Positions 34,536-43,631 are shown, counted from the first letter of the stretch. The stretch: 64,000 bases of DNA from Fen-1254 sp963769605 (GCA_963769605.1 CAVYML010000001.1:1-64000), one strand, 5' to 3'. Numbers and translations are program-made. Notes: generated by a model not told the origin, from the letters alone.

Positions 34536-34604
34536 TAGTTAAATGGAGCCCATCTGAAAGATGGATAGTTAAATGGAGCCCATCTGAAAGATGGACTCCA
34601 TTTA
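34536..34604. terminator. Tandem 30-mer with terminator hairpin between convergent genes
   Basis: A perfect 30-bp unit (TAGTTAAATGGAGCC...GATGGA) is repeated at 34536-34565 and 34566-34595. The second unit plus CTCCATTTA forms a long hairpin (TAAATGGAG/CTCCATTTA and CCATCT/AGATGG), flanked by A and T runs on both sides. It could stop transcription from both directions. Confidence 0.65.
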
Positions 34605-34635
34605 ATATGAGATAATCGTTAACATGGAGGGAGGA

Positions 34636-34830
34636 TTACATTTCTTCCAATGCTGTACGTTGACTGCGCCGGATAGCTTTTGAGAGCTTCATGCGTTTTT
34701 TAACGGACGGTTTTGTATAAAATGCACGCTTCTTAACTTCTTTCAGAATGCCCGAGCGTTCATATTTTTTCTTAAAACGTCGAATGGCTCGATCAATTGG
34801 CTCGTTGTCGCCAATAATGATACCGACCAT
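34636..34830 (-). CDS. rpsU: 30S ribosomal protein S21
   Basis: A 64-residue S21, starting MVGIIIGDNEPIDRAIRRFKK and rich in Arg/Lys. S21 binds the 3' end of 16S rRNA and aids initiation. I place the start at the ATG at 34830, because a strong AAGGAGGTGAATTAC Shine-Dalgarno precedes it. The upstream in-frame GTG lies inside that signal. It shares orientation with the zinc-ribbon gene upstream (34854-35276) and is probably co-transcribed. Confidence 0.95.
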   Translation of the reverse strand: MVGIIIGDNEPIDRAIRRFKKKYERSGILKEVKKRAFYTKPSVKKRMKLSKAIRRSQRTALEEM

Positions 34831-34853
34831 GTAATTCACCTCCTTCGTTGCTT

Positions 34854-35276
34854 TTAAACCTGCTCGACGGAACTTTCTTCCGCCTCTTCAACAGCGAGAT
34901 TTTCTATCAATTTTTTCTCGCCTGATTTTTCAAATGCTACGATAATTGTCTGGACGCCGTTGCTTGTCTTGTCCTTGCGGACAATTCTACCGACATCGTC
35001 CCATTCTTCGTGATAAATTTCCTGGCCTATGGTAAAAATTTTTTCTTTGCTGTAGGGCGTACAATTTTCCCGTGCAATGGCCGTCAACGCGGTTCTTTTC
35101 CGCGATTCGATCTCTGCAACTGCAATGAGAACGCTGTGTTTGCAGCGTGCACATCGATACCAAGCCCTTTGCCCGTTGGTCTCGTTTGCTTTTTCAGCCG
35201 CCAGACCGACAAACTCCAGCTTCGCCAGACGATGACAGTAAGGGCATTCAAATGAAATGTATTTGGTTTTCGCCAT
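34854..35276 (-). CDS. Zinc-ribbon protein of unknown function
   Basis: A 140-residue cytosolic protein. The N-terminal zinc ribbon has two CxxC knuckles (CPYCHRL and CARCKHS). A C-terminal beta-barrel-like domain follows (FTIGQEIYHEEWDDVGRIVRKD, then IIVAFEKSGEKKLIEN), reminiscent of CarD/SH3-like RNA-polymerase- or nucleic-acid-binding modules. It lies directly before rpsU, 23 nt apart, which suggests a translation- or transcription-linked role. No family name is recognised. Confidence 0.7.
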   Translation of the reverse strand: MAKTKYISFECPYCHRLAKLEFVGLAAEKANETNGQRAWYRCARCKHSVLIAVAEIESRKRTALTAIARENCTPYSKEKIFTIGQEIYHEEWDDVGRIVRKDKTSNGVQTIIVAFEKSGEKKLIENLAVEEAEESSVEQV

Positions 35277-35374
35277 ATGCTACCGCTTCTGCACGTTTAA
35301 GAACTTGTTCACTTTTTAAAATGTACGCGCTTTCTCATTCCTTAGTATAAAAAAGTACGGAAAATATAGCCGTA

Positions 35375-35423
35375 AGTCAAGGACGATAATGTCTTTGACT
35401 TTGCAGCGTTTTTTCGGTATAAT
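35375..35423 (+). promoter_or_regulatory. Consensus promoter with overlapping hairpin for the M23 peptidase gene
   Basis: TTGACT (35395-35400), a 17-base spacer and a perfect TATAAT (35418-35423), with a start near 35430 and the gene at 35461. The -35 is the right arm of a 10-bp inverted repeat AGTCAAGGAC/GTCTTTGACT (35375-35400), a possible operator. Confidence 0.7.
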
Positions 35424-35460
35424 CACACGGTGTAAATTTTTCTAAAAAAGGATTCAGTGA

Positions 35461-36348
35461 TTGTCAACAGAGCGAATACATCATGCTTCAAAAAGACGCC
35501 GATATACGCTGGTTCTGGTGCCTGATGAAGATGCCGCAGGGGCAAAAAGTGCGAGCTTCGCGGTCTGGCATTTCATTATCATCGCTGTCGCTTTTGTTCT
35601 TTGTATTGCTGCCTTCTTCGGTGTGCTGTTTGCCTATACTCCTTTGGGACAACTCATTCCTATGACAAGTCCCGTGTGGCGCAATCAATATTCGCGTGAA
35701 TTAGTTGATTTGAACAGACGCATGACTTCCATGATGGAAGAATTGGTGGAATTACGGATGTACAATAATAAACTGCGGAAAGTACTGGGGGAAAAGTTGC
35801 CCCCCGCAGATTCGCAAGTCGGTGCTTCTTCGGAAAATGCTGGAGAGCATATTTCAACCGCAAACGGCGCCGAGCAAAAGAATGCATTCTTGTTGGCCGA
35901 AAGCCAGTTTGAGGAAGATATGCCGGTAATGCCGGTTAAGACGGATTTGAAGCTGACTGATGCTCCTTTGCAGTTTCCGGCAATTTTTCCGACACAAGGT
36001 TATATTACAAGAGGTTACGATGCGCATATTAATCATTACGGGATTGATATTGCGGGGAAAACGGGTTCATTGGTTTTTGCGGCAGCAGAGGGAGTAGTCC
36101 TCTTTGCAGGCTGGACAGCTGAAGACGGTAATTCTATCATTATTGCCCACAGCAATGGATTTATAACATGCTACAAACACAATAAAGCTATTCTCAAAGC
36201 TGCGGGAACGAAAGTGAAACGGGGAGAAGCTATTGCAACGCTGGGAAATTCCGGCGAAACAAGCCGGGGACCGCATTTGCATTTTGAAATATGGAAGGAT
36301 GGAAAGTCTATCGATCCATCAATGTTTCTTTTCCATTATAATATCTGA
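35461..36348 (+). CDS. M23-family murein endopeptidase
   Basis: A 295-residue inner-membrane-anchored protein with a TTG start and an AAAGGA Shine-Dalgarno. One transmembrane helix lies at about residues 35-60. A coiled coil follows (LNRRMTSMMEELVELRMYNNKL), then a C-terminal LytM/M23 domain with NHYGIDIA (H-x3-D zinc ligands) and HLHFE. It cleaves peptidoglycan cross-links, or recruits cleavage, in the periplasm. It is followed after 8 nt by a bactofilin, a pairing known to couple cell-shape scaffolds to M23 hydrolases. Confidence 0.92.
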   Translation: MSTERIHHASKRRRYTLVLVPDEDAAGAKSASFAVWHFIIIAVAFVLCIAAFFGVLFAYTPLGQLIPMTSPVWRNQYSRELVDLNRRMTSMMEELVELRMYNNKLRKVLGEKLPPADSQVGASSENAGEHISTANGAEQKNAFLLAESQFEEDMPVMPVKTDLKLTDAPLQFPAIFPTQGYITRGYDAHINHYGIDIAGKTGSLVFAAAEGVVLFAGWTAEDGNSIIIAHSNGFITCYKHNKAILKAAGTKVKRGEAIATLGNSGETSRGPHLHFEIWKDGKSIDPSMFLFHYNI

Positions 36349-36356
36349 GGTATATC

Positions 36357-36722
36357 GTGACATCAAAACCTGATCCAATTAAAGAGATGAATATTGTCGG
36401 TGTCGGAACCGTGGTCGAAGGGAAAATTCGCAGCCAGGGAAATGTCCGGATCGATGGGAAAATGGTCGGAGATATTTCCGCAAGCGAATCGCTGGCCGTC
36501 GGCATCAACGGTGAAGTGGAAGGAAATATAACGGCAAAGAATGTAATGGTCGGCGGAAAAGTCCGCGGAACTATTAATGCTTCTGAAAAAATCGTCTTCG
36601 AGGGAAAATCAGTTGTCCGCGGCGATATTCGAGCGACACGTTTGGTCATCGATGAGGGTTCGGTTTTTGACGGCCGGGTTTCGATGACTGAAAAAGCGCC
36701 GTTGTTCGAAGTTAAACATTAA
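36357..36722 (+). CDS. Bactofilin (polymer-forming cytoskeletal protein)
   Basis: A 121-residue protein with a GTG start. The central DUF583 beta-helix is built of short repeats (GTVVEGKIRSQGNVRIDGKMVGDI, then GEVEGNITAKNVMVGGKVRGTI). Bactofilins polymerise without nucleotide at the inner membrane and position cell-wall enzymes. It is encoded directly behind its likely partner, the M23 peptidase, and just ahead of the ATP synthase genes. Confidence 0.92.
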   Translation: MTSKPDPIKEMNIVGVGTVVEGKIRSQGNVRIDGKMVGDISASESLAVGINGEVEGNITAKNVMVGGKVRGTINASEKIVFEGKSVVRGDIRATRLVIDEGSVFDGRVSMTEKAPLFEVKH

Positions 36723-36747
36723 GACGCATGGAAAACGATGGCGGCAG

Positions 36748-37032
36748 ATGAATTCCGACTCTTCTCGGGATAAAGGAAAAAAGGGGAATACGGTACAGAT
36801 CTATCGCGACTTTGCTCCATATCTTACGATGGGATTCCAATTAGCGGCGGCTGTTCTTGTCTTCTTTTTTATCGGCAAATGGATCGATGGAAAATATGGA
36901 ACAGATCCGTGGGGAAAGATAGCAGGAATTATTTTGGGAACCACCGGAGGATTTGTAAAATTTTTTACAACGATAAACCAATTATCAAAAAAGAAAGAAC
37001 AAGAGAAACATGATCCGCACGATGCACATTGA
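36748..37032 (+). CDS. atpZ: AtpZ/AtpI family protein
   Basis: A 94-residue membrane protein with two transmembrane helices (YLTMGFQLAAAVLVFFFIGKWID and IAGIILGTTGGFVKFFTTI). Members of this family precede F-type ATPase operons and help c-ring assembly or ion supply. It overlaps the next gene by 23 nt. Confidence 0.8.
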   Translation: MNSDSSRDKGKKGNTVQIYRDFAPYLTMGFQLAAAVLVFFFIGKWIDGKYGTDPWGKIAGIILGTTGGFVKFFTTINQLSKKKEQEKHDPHDAH

Positions 37033-37405
37033 CTGGCGTTTTATGAAATGGGTCGTCCTTAGTTATGCCGGATCCGCCGTACTGATCTATTATCCGATTT
37101 CCGAATTTGCAACTCCTGCAATTCTGCGCGGCATACTTGCAGGCGGCGTTATGAGCCTGATTAATCTTTTAATCGGTTATGCGATCATTGAAATGTCGTT
37201 CGACTGTTCACATACAAAATTTTTAAAATATGTGCTCGGCGGAATGATGGGACGCCTGTTTTTAATGTGGGGAGTGCTGGTAATCCTGCTGAAAAAATTT
37301 CAATTTCATTCCGCTTCTTTGATGCTATCCTTGTTATTTTTTTATATCTTAACAATGGCACTGGAAATATTTTATCTTCAAAAAAGAACATCGACGAAGC
37401 AATAA
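37010..37405 (+). CDS. ATP synthase subunit I-like membrane protein
   Basis: A 131-residue protein with four predicted transmembrane helices (WVVLSYAGSAVLIYYPI, LAGGVMSLINLLIGYAII, MMGRLFLMWGVLVILL, LMLSLLFFYILTMALEI). Its place between atpZ and atpB fits AtpI, an assembly factor for the c-ring. Sequence similarity to classical AtpI is weak, so the name rests mainly on position and topology. Confidence 0.65.
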   Translation: MIRTMHIDWRFMKWVVLSYAGSAVLIYYPISEFATPAILRGILAGGVMSLINLLIGYAIIEMSFDCSHTKFLKYVLGGMMGRLFLMWGVLVILLKKFQFHSASLMLSLLFFYILTMALEIFYLQKRTSTKQ

Positions 37406-37416
37406 GGTAGAAAAAC

Positions 37417-38352
37417 TTGATATTTGAAGAAGCAATAGCAGCCGATTCTCTGCAACACGCCGTTCAAGCCGTCCGGGCGTTGAGCGATACGGCACAAGGT
37501 GCAGCCGGGCAAGGCGAAGGTTTTAATTTTGCCCATCTGCTGGATCATATCAAAGACGGACGTGAAGTCGATTTTCCGGGCGGTCACTTTGAATTGCCGC
37601 ATTTCGAGCCGGTTCACATCGGTTCGATGGTCATCGATCTTTCGCCGACAAAGCACGTCTTTTTTCTCCTGCTCGCAGCCGTGCTGCTTTTCTGTGTCGC
37701 TGTTTCCGCTGTGCAGAAATACAAAAAAAGCCTTATACCGGCGGGTTTTACCAACATTATGGAACTGATAGTCGTTTTCATACGTGATGAAATTGCACTT
37801 CCCAATATGGGACAGGCAGGCATGAAATATGTTCCGTACTTACTAACGACATTTTTCTTTATTCTCCTTATGAATGTGGCTGGACTTGTTCCTTTTGGTG
37901 CAACTGCTACCGGCAATATTGCCGTAACAGCCGGACTTGCCATTATTGCGTTTATTATGATTCAATTTGCTGCAATTCGCGCACACGGTTTTGGTCAATA
38001 TCTGAAACATCTGACCGGAGGCGTTCACTGGGCGCTCTGGCCTATCATGATTCCCATAGAAATTCTCGGTCTTTTTACAAAACCGTTCGCCCTCTGCATT
38101 CGTTTGTTTGCAAATATGACAGCCGGTCATATCGTTATACTTTCCCTTATCGGATTGATCTTTCTTTTTAAATCGATCTACATTGCCCCTGTATCGGTTG
38201 TTTTTGCGCTGGGCATCGATTTGCTGGAGCTTTTCGTTGCGTTCTTGCAGGCATACATTTTTACGATTTTAACATCGCTCTTCATGGGATTAGGAATGCA
38301 ATCCGAAGAGCATGGACAGGTTCATACGAAACATCATGAAGGTGTTTTGTAA
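37417..38352 (+). CDS. atpB: F0F1 ATP synthase subunit a
   Basis: A 311-residue proton channel subunit with a TTG start. The essential Arg is in LCIRLFANMTAGH, preceded by the helix IEILGLFTKPFA. It has an extended N-terminal, His-rich periplasmic region (about residues 1-95), as in many Bacteroidota/Chlorobi subunits. It works with the c-ring to convert proton flow into rotation. Confidence 0.93.
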   Translation: MIFEEAIAADSLQHAVQAVRALSDTAQGAAGQGEGFNFAHLLDHIKDGREVDFPGGHFELPHFEPVHIGSMVIDLSPTKHVFFLLLAAVLLFCVAVSAVQKYKKSLIPAGFTNIMELIVVFIRDEIALPNMGQAGMKYVPYLLTTFFFILLMNVAGLVPFGATATGNIAVTAGLAIIAFIMIQFAAIRAHGFGQYLKHLTGGVHWALWPIMIPIEILGLFTKPFALCIRLFANMTAGHIVILSLIGLIFLFKSIYIAPVSVVFALGIDLLELFVAFLQAYIFTILTSLFMGLGMQSEEHGQVHTKHHEGVL

Positions 38353-38410
38353 GTTTTTTTTCAGTTAATTCAAAACGACAACTATATCTTAAATTCTGGA
38401 GGAATAGAAA

Positions 38411-38647
38411 ATGGAACAAGCAATGGTACATGCATGGAGTTATGTGGCGGCAGGATTCGGCGCAGGCATCGTTATTCTCGGCGCTGCATACGGTATCGGC
38501 AAACTTGCAGCGGCGGCGATGGAAGCAAGCGGACGTCAGCCGGAGGTCGCGGCAGAGGTGCGTACATCTATGATTATTGCAGCAGCTCTCATCGAAGGCG
38601 TGACATTCTTCGCGCTTGCAATTTGCATTATTCTTGCAACCAAGTAA
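38411..38647 (+). CDS. atpE: F0F1 ATP synthase subunit c
   Basis: A 78-residue hairpin of two membrane helices: the Gly/Ala-rich GAGIVILGAAYGIGKLAAAAM, the polar loop RQPE, and helix 2 with the ion-binding Glu in LIEGVTFFAL. The sodium-type residues (Gln in helix 1, Ser/Thr after Glu) are absent, so proton coupling is likely. A GGAGG Shine-Dalgarno lies just upstream. Confidence 0.95.
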   Translation: MEQAMVHAWSYVAAGFGAGIVILGAAYGIGKLAAAAMEASGRQPEVAAEVRTSMIIAAALIEGVTFFALAICIILATK

Positions 38648-38662
38648 AAAGGCAGTGTAACT

Positions 38663-39148
38663 ATGTTTGAAATAAATCCGGGTCTCATCATCTGGACAAC
38701 CGTTACGTTTATTGTTCTGGCGGCGGTACTAGCTAAGTTTGCGTGGAAACCGATGCTTAAAATACTCGGCGAGCGGGAAGATCAGATACGCAATTCGCTG
38801 GCGCAGGCAGAAAAAGCCCGCGCGGATGCAGCGGAGATGATGAAGCAGAACGAAAAAAATCTTTCCCGTGCGGAAGCTGAATATCAAAAAATGATTCGCG
38901 AAGGAAGAGCGCTTGCGGAAAAATTAAAAGAAGATATCGTTGCGAAGGCGCGGCAGCAGGCTGATCAGGAACTAACACGCGCCAATGAAGAAATTCAGCG
39001 CAACTTAGAATCTGCAAAGCTGCAGCTCCGGAGTGAAGTGGCGGATCTCGCCATCCGGGCGGCAGAAAAGATTCTGGACGAAACGCTGGACGAACAGAAA
39101 CAAAAAGTCCTCGTCGATAAGTTCATTAATCAACTTCCGAAGAATTGA
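38663..39148 (+). CDS. atpF: F0F1 ATP synthase subunit b
   Basis: A 161-residue peripheral stalk protein. One N-terminal membrane helix (LIIWTTVTFIVLAAVLAKFAW) is followed by a long charged coiled coil (LAQAEKARADAAEMMKQNEK) ending in the delta-binding tail. It holds the stator against rotor torque. It ends 2 nt before atpH. Confidence 0.95.
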   Translation: MFEINPGLIIWTTVTFIVLAAVLAKFAWKPMLKILGEREDQIRNSLAQAEKARADAAEMMKQNEKNLSRAEAEYQKMIREGRALAEKLKEDIVAKARQQADQELTRANEEIQRNLESAKLQLRSEVADLAIRAAEKILDETLDEQKQKVLVDKFINQLPKN

Positions 39149-39150
39149 CT

Positions 39151-39702
39151 ATGAGCCAGGTCCGTATTGCGCATCGTTATGCAGAAGCTCTTATCACGGC
39201 AGCCGGCGAGGAGAAAATTCTCGATGAGGTTATGAAGGATGTTTTGGCCTTACAATCCTTGATTGCCGCGTCGCAGGAGTTCAGACTTTTGCTGCACAGC
39301 CCTGTGATTAAGCAGGAAAAGAAATCAGTCATTTTTAAAGAACTTTTTAAAGAAAAGATAACTCCTCTCATGCTAAACTTTCTTCTGCTGCTTGCAGAGA
39401 AGGGAAGGGAAAATGCCCTTCTGGAGATTGTTGAGGAATATTTTAAATTGAACGATGAAAGACTGGGAGTGGTGAAAATACATCTCACTTCCACTGTCGA
39501 GCTGGCAAAAAAACAAAATGATGTTCTTACTGCATATTTTGAAAACTCAATGCACAAGAAAATTATAATTCTTGCCGGGATCGATAAAAATCTTATCGGT
39601 GGATTCATGGTGCGCGTCGGGGACACTGTGTTCGACGGCAGCGTCCGCCGGCAGCTGGAAGTTCTCCGGCAGCGCCTGATCGAACAGGGTGCGGTCGTGT
39701 AA
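39151..39702 (+). CDS. atpH: F0F1 ATP synthase subunit delta
   Basis: A 183-residue protein starting MSQVRIAHRYAEALI, the usual N terminus of delta. A TTG at 39145 would overlap atpF and is less likely. The C-terminal domain has GGFMVRVGDTVFDGSVRRQLE, the family signature. It links subunit b to the alpha3beta3 crown. Confidence 0.95.
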   Translation: MSQVRIAHRYAEALITAAGEEKILDEVMKDVLALQSLIAASQEFRLLLHSPVIKQEKKSVIFKELFKEKITPLMLNFLLLLAEKGRENALLEIVEEYFKLNDERLGVVKIHLTSTVELAKKQNDVLTAYFENSMHKKIIILAGIDKNLIGGFMVRVGDTVFDGSVRRQLEVLRQRLIEQGAVV

Positions 39703-39791
39703 ATGGTTTTTTAGAATGAATTATTATCAATGAATATAATCTGTCTCTTCATAGTCAGCCGGAAGAGATAAAGGAATAGCTGAGGATAAAA

Positions 39792-41345
39792 ATGGCAGAA
39801 GTAAGACCCGATGAAATATCGGCAATATTACGAAAACAACTTACAGGTTTTGAAAAAGAAATCGATGTGTACGATGTCGGCACCGTGCTCTCAATCGGAG
39901 ACGGTATTGCTCGAATCTATGGTTTGTCCAAGGTGATGGCAAGCGAGATCATTGAATTTCCGGGCGACGTTTACGGAATGGCGATGAATCTCGAAGAAGA
40001 CAATATCGGAGCTATTATTTTCGGCGAGAGCACGCATATCGAAGAAGGTGATACCGTAAAACGAACGGGGCGCGTTGCATCTATGCCGGTGGGCGAACAG
40101 TTGCTCGGCCGCGTGATAACGCCTCTCGGCGAAGCGTTAGACGGCAAAGGGCCCATCAAGACGGAAAAGTTTTTACCCATTGAGCGCAAAGCGCTTGGGG
40201 TTATGGCGAGGCAGCCGGTCAAAGAACCTCTGCAAACGGGCCTCAAGGCAGTGGACGGTATGATCCCTATCGGCCGCGGTCAGCGTGAATTGATTATCGG
40301 CGACCGCCAAACCGGAAAGACAGCTATCGCTCTTGATACCATCATTAATCAAAAATATACGCATACGGAACAAGCGAAGAAAGACGGAGTCAAACCGGTC
40401 TATTGTATCTATGTTTCCATAGGTCAAAAAGGCTCCACGGTAGCGCAGGTCGTTGCAAACCTTGAAGAAGCAGGAGCCATGGATTATACGGTTATTATCC
40501 ATGCGGCAGCAAACGATTCCGCACCGATGCAGTTTATTGCTCCTTATTCCGGCGCAACGGTGGGTGAATTTTTTCGGGATTCCGGAAGGCATGCGCTGGT
40601 CATCTACGATGATCTCTCGAAACATGCACAGGCATACCGCCAGATGTCGCTCCTCCTGCGGCGTCCGCCGGGGCGCGAAGCATATCCGGGTGATGTGTTC
40701 TATCTGCATTCGCGCCTTCTGGAACGCGCTTCGAAATTAAACGATAATCTCGGCGGCGGAAGTCTCACCGCCCTTCCGATTATTGAAACTCAGGCCGGCG
40801 ATGTTTCGGCTTATATTCCGACGAACGTTATTTCGATTACGGACGGACAGATCTATCTTGAACCGAACCTGTTTAACGCCGGCATTCGCCCGGCTATCAA
40901 TGTCGGTATTTCGGTGTCCAGAGTCGGCGGCAATGCACAAATTAAAGCTATGAAGAAGGTGGCCGGCCGCTTGCGTATGGAACTTGCCAATTATCGTGAA
41001 CTTGAAGCGTTTGCAAAATTCGGTTCCGATCTGGACAAAACCACGCAGCAGGCGTTGCGGCGCGGTTCACGGCTCGTCGAACTCCTCAAGCAGGGTCAAT
41101 ATGTTCCGATGCCGGTGGAAAAGCAAGTGGTCAGTTTGTTTCTCGGTACGAACGGTTATCTCGATCAAGTGGTTCTAGAAAAAGTCCAGAGATTTGAAAG
41201 AGAATTTATAGAGTTGATGGATGCGCGGTATTCCGAACTCCTTCAGGCGATAGCCGGGAGCAAAGATATTGCACAGGATGTCGAAGAGAAGCTTCACGGC
41301 ATAGCCAAGGATTTCCTCCAAAAATTTAATGCGTCGGCGGAATAA
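39792..41345 (+). CDS. atpA: F0F1 ATP synthase subunit alpha
   Basis: A 517-residue subunit with the N-terminal beta-barrel, P-loop GDRQTGKTAIA (about residue 170) and the non-catalytic nucleotide site. The alpha signature with the arginine finger lies in NVGISVSRVGGNAQ. There is a 90-nt gap after atpH, holding an AT-rich stretch with a possible TATAAT near 39735. Alpha alternates with beta, whose gene (atpD) is not in this window. Confidence 0.97.
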   Translation: MAEVRPDEISAILRKQLTGFEKEIDVYDVGTVLSIGDGIARIYGLSKVMASEIIEFPGDVYGMAMNLEEDNIGAIIFGESTHIEEGDTVKRTGRVASMPVGEQLLGRVITPLGEALDGKGPIKTEKFLPIERKALGVMARQPVKEPLQTGLKAVDGMIPIGRGQRELIIGDRQTGKTAIALDTIINQKYTHTEQAKKDGVKPVYCIYVSIGQKGSTVAQVVANLEEAGAMDYTVIIHAAANDSAPMQFIAPYSGATVGEFFRDSGRHALVIYDDLSKHAQAYRQMSLLLRRPPGREAYPGDVFYLHSRLLERASKLNDNLGGGSLTALPIIETQAGDVSAYIPTNVISITDGQIYLEPNLFNAGIRPAINVGISVSRVGGNAQIKAMKKVAGRLRMELANYRELEAFAKFGSDLDKTTQQALRRGSRLVELLKQGQYVPMPVEKQVVSLFLGTNGYLDQVVLEKVQRFEREFIELMDARYSELLQAIAGSKDIAQDVEEKLHGIAKDFLQKFNASAE

Positions 41346-41348
41346 ACA

Positions 41349-42245
41349 GTGGCAACGTTACGCGAAATACGACACCGGATTTCCGGAATTAAAAGCACAC
41401 AGAAAATCACCAAAGCGATGAAGATGGTAGCGGCTGCAAAGCTGCGCCGGGCGCAGGAATCGATCATAGCTGCCCGGCCGTATGCGAAAGAGATGGAAAT
41501 ACTCCTCCGTCATCTGGTTGCAAAACTCGATTCTTCCTTGCACCCGCTTTTGCAAGTCCGCGAAGGTCATCGCGTAGCTATCATGGTTGTTGCAGGTGAA
41601 CGCGGGCTTTGTGGAGCCTTCAACAGCAATATCATGAAAGCGGCAAATGAGTATATCAAAAAAGAATGTGCCGTTCAATTGAAAGAACAGGGAGCCTTGC
41701 AGATCATGACCGTCGGGAGGAAGGCGCAGGATTCCTTTGGAAAACGGTACGATCTCTTTGCAAAGTTTCCGGGAATTTTTAATACCCTGCACTTCGGCTA
41801 TGCGCGGGAAATCGTTCAGGAATTGACCCGCGGATATTTGCAGGGAACATTCGACAAAGTTATCGTCGTCTACAATGAATTTAAATCTGTCATTCAGCAG
41901 CAGGTAAGAATAGAACAAATTCTACCGATTCTTCCTGAAGATTTGCAGGGCAAGAAAGATCTCCATGCATTATCGCAGGTCGATTATATATATGAACCTT
42001 CCTGCGAGGAAATTGTCAACAATCTCATTCCAAAGCATTTGAACTTTCAGATGTGGAGAGTCTTGTTGGAGTCGGCAGCGGCCGAGCAGGGTGCGCGTAT
42101 GACGGCTATGAACAATGCGACAGAAAATGCAACCGAACTTCTCGGCGAGCTGACTCTGTCCTACAATAAAGCGCGTCAGGCCGGGATTACGACTGAATTG
42201 ACGGAAATAGTCAGCGGGGCAGAGACATTGAAAAAAGCAGGTTGA
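41349..42245 (+). CDS. atpG: F0F1 ATP synthase subunit gamma
   Basis: A 298-residue rotor shaft with a GTG start 3 nt after atpA. The N-terminal helix (RHRISGIKSTQKITKAMKMVAAAKLRRAQ) and the C-terminal helix (ARMTAMNNATENATELLGELTLSYNKARQ) are the two strands of the coiled coil that turns inside alpha3beta3. Its stop codon lies inside a terminator hairpin, so the cluster ends here without atpD and atpC. Confidence 0.96.
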   Translation: MATLREIRHRISGIKSTQKITKAMKMVAAAKLRRAQESIIAARPYAKEMEILLRHLVAKLDSSLHPLLQVREGHRVAIMVVAGERGLCGAFNSNIMKAANEYIKKECAVQLKEQGALQIMTVGRKAQDSFGKRYDLFAKFPGIFNTLHFGYAREIVQELTRGYLQGTFDKVIVVYNEFKSVIQQQVRIEQILPILPEDLQGKKDLHALSQVDYIYEPSCEEIVNNLIPKHLNFQMWRVLLESAAAEQGARMTAMNNATENATELLGELTLSYNKARQAGITTELTEIVSGAETLKKAG

Positions 42246-42264
42246 CGGATGTCAACCGCTTTTT
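42240..42264 (+). terminator. Terminator of the atp cluster
   Basis: Stem GGTTGAC/GTCAACC with loop GGAT, then GCTTTTTC. It overlaps the atpG stop codon. Confidence 0.7.
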
Positions 42265-42335
42265 CGGTTTCTTCTGTTTCCCAGATGAAAATATAATGCA
42301 ACATGGAACGATCTCATTTGTCATGGAGTTGACCT

Positions 42336-43631
42336 ATGCCAGTTCCTCCTAATCAACCGCCGCAGCGGCCCGCGACAGCCGTGCCTACTCAAAACATACT
42401 GCGTATTCCATTGGAACAATTCGATGTGAAAGCGCTCTCCCGCGATAAAATCCGGGAGCTTTTCCGTGTCGGCAAATTACCAACTGCAGACCAGATCGTG
42501 GAAGAAGTGATGCTGCGCGCAATCACAGGCGGGGCAAATGATATTCACATCGAACCGATTGAAGGAGAGTTGCAAATCCGATTCGGTCTCGAAGGAGCGC
42601 TGCGAAGAATTGTTTCTCTTACTCCCGATATGAACGATCCTATCATCAGCGTGATCAAGACAAGAGCGACACTTAACCAGTTTGAGAAAAAGAAACCTCA
42701 GGAAGGGCGCTTTTCAGCAATCTACGGATCGGAACCGATCGATTTTCGCGTAAACGTCATCCCGGTTCTAGCGGGAGAGCGATGTCTGATCCGTATTCTT
42801 CGAAAGTCGAATTATATCTCGCGCATGGAAGAACTGGGCTTCAGCAATGAAAATCTCGAGCGTTTAAAATTATTATTGCGCAATCCGCGCGGGTTGTTTC
42901 TTGTTACCGGACCTTCGGGCAGCGGTAAATCGACGACCGTCTACGCTGCAACAAACTATGTCCAGACCCCGGAAAAGTGTATTATTACAGTAGAAGATCC
43001 GGTTGAATACCGGCTGCCGTATGCCAGTCAGGTCCATTTGCCCTCCGACAAGTCCTTCAACTTCGTCGATGCTTTACGCGCAATTCTGCGCCAGAATCCG
43101 AATGTTATTTTAATCGGAGAAATTAGAGATGCGGAGACGGGAATCGTTGCTTCAGAAGCGGCGCTTACCGGCAATCTTGTCCTAAGCACAATGCTCGCGG
43201 ATGATGCTATAGGCGCTATTCATCGTCTCTTCAACCTGGGCGTTCCGGCCTATTGGCTGGCTTCTACCGTAGTCGGTATTGTGTACCAGCTTCTCCTGCG
43301 AAAGATTTGTCTAAATTGTAAAGAAGAATATCAGCTTTCCTCAGAAGAGCTGGCGATGCTCGGTGTGCCGATGGAGTCCTCCGATTTGCGCCTCTTCCGT
43401 GGAAAAGGCTGTCCGATGTGCGGCGGAACGGGATATAAGGGACGAACAGCAGTCTGCGAAATTGTTACCATCAGCCCGGTCTTGCGAGATATGATTTTTC
43501 AAAAAGCTTCTATACTGAAAATGAGGGAAGAAGCGGCAAATTACGGATTTCAAGCTATCAGACAGGATGCTGTCCGGAAGGCCTTGACCGGTGTAACAAC
43601 TATCCAGGAAGTTATTCGAGTCATAGGCTAA
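42336..43631 (+). CDS. GspE/PulE/PilB-family secretion or pilus ATPase
   Basis: A 431-residue hexameric ATPase that powers assembly of type II secretion pseudopili or type IV pili. It has Walker A GPSGSGKST (about residue 195), the Asp and His boxes, Walker B VILIGEIRDAETG, and a C-terminal four-Cys zinc site (CLNCKEE...CPMCGG). It lacks the ~150-residue N-terminal MshEN domain of full-length GspE/PilB, starting instead with a short Pro-rich tail. No other secretion gene is adjacent, so its partner machine is elsewhere. Confidence 0.88.
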   Translation: MPVPPNQPPQRPATAVPTQNILRIPLEQFDVKALSRDKIRELFRVGKLPTADQIVEEVMLRAITGGANDIHIEPIEGELQIRFGLEGALRRIVSLTPDMNDPIISVIKTRATLNQFEKKKPQEGRFSAIYGSEPIDFRVNVIPVLAGERCLIRILRKSNYISRMEELGFSNENLERLKLLLRNPRGLFLVTGPSGSGKSTTVYAATNYVQTPEKCIITVEDPVEYRLPYASQVHLPSDKSFNFVDALRAILRQNPNVILIGEIRDAETGIVASEAALTGNLVLSTMLADDAIGAIHRLFNLGVPAYWLASTVVGIVYQLLLRKICLNCKEEYQLSSEELAMLGVPMESSDLRLFRGKGCPMCGGTGYKGRTAVCEIVTISPVLRDMIFQKASILKMREEAANYGFQAIRQDAVRKALTGVTTIQEVIRVIG

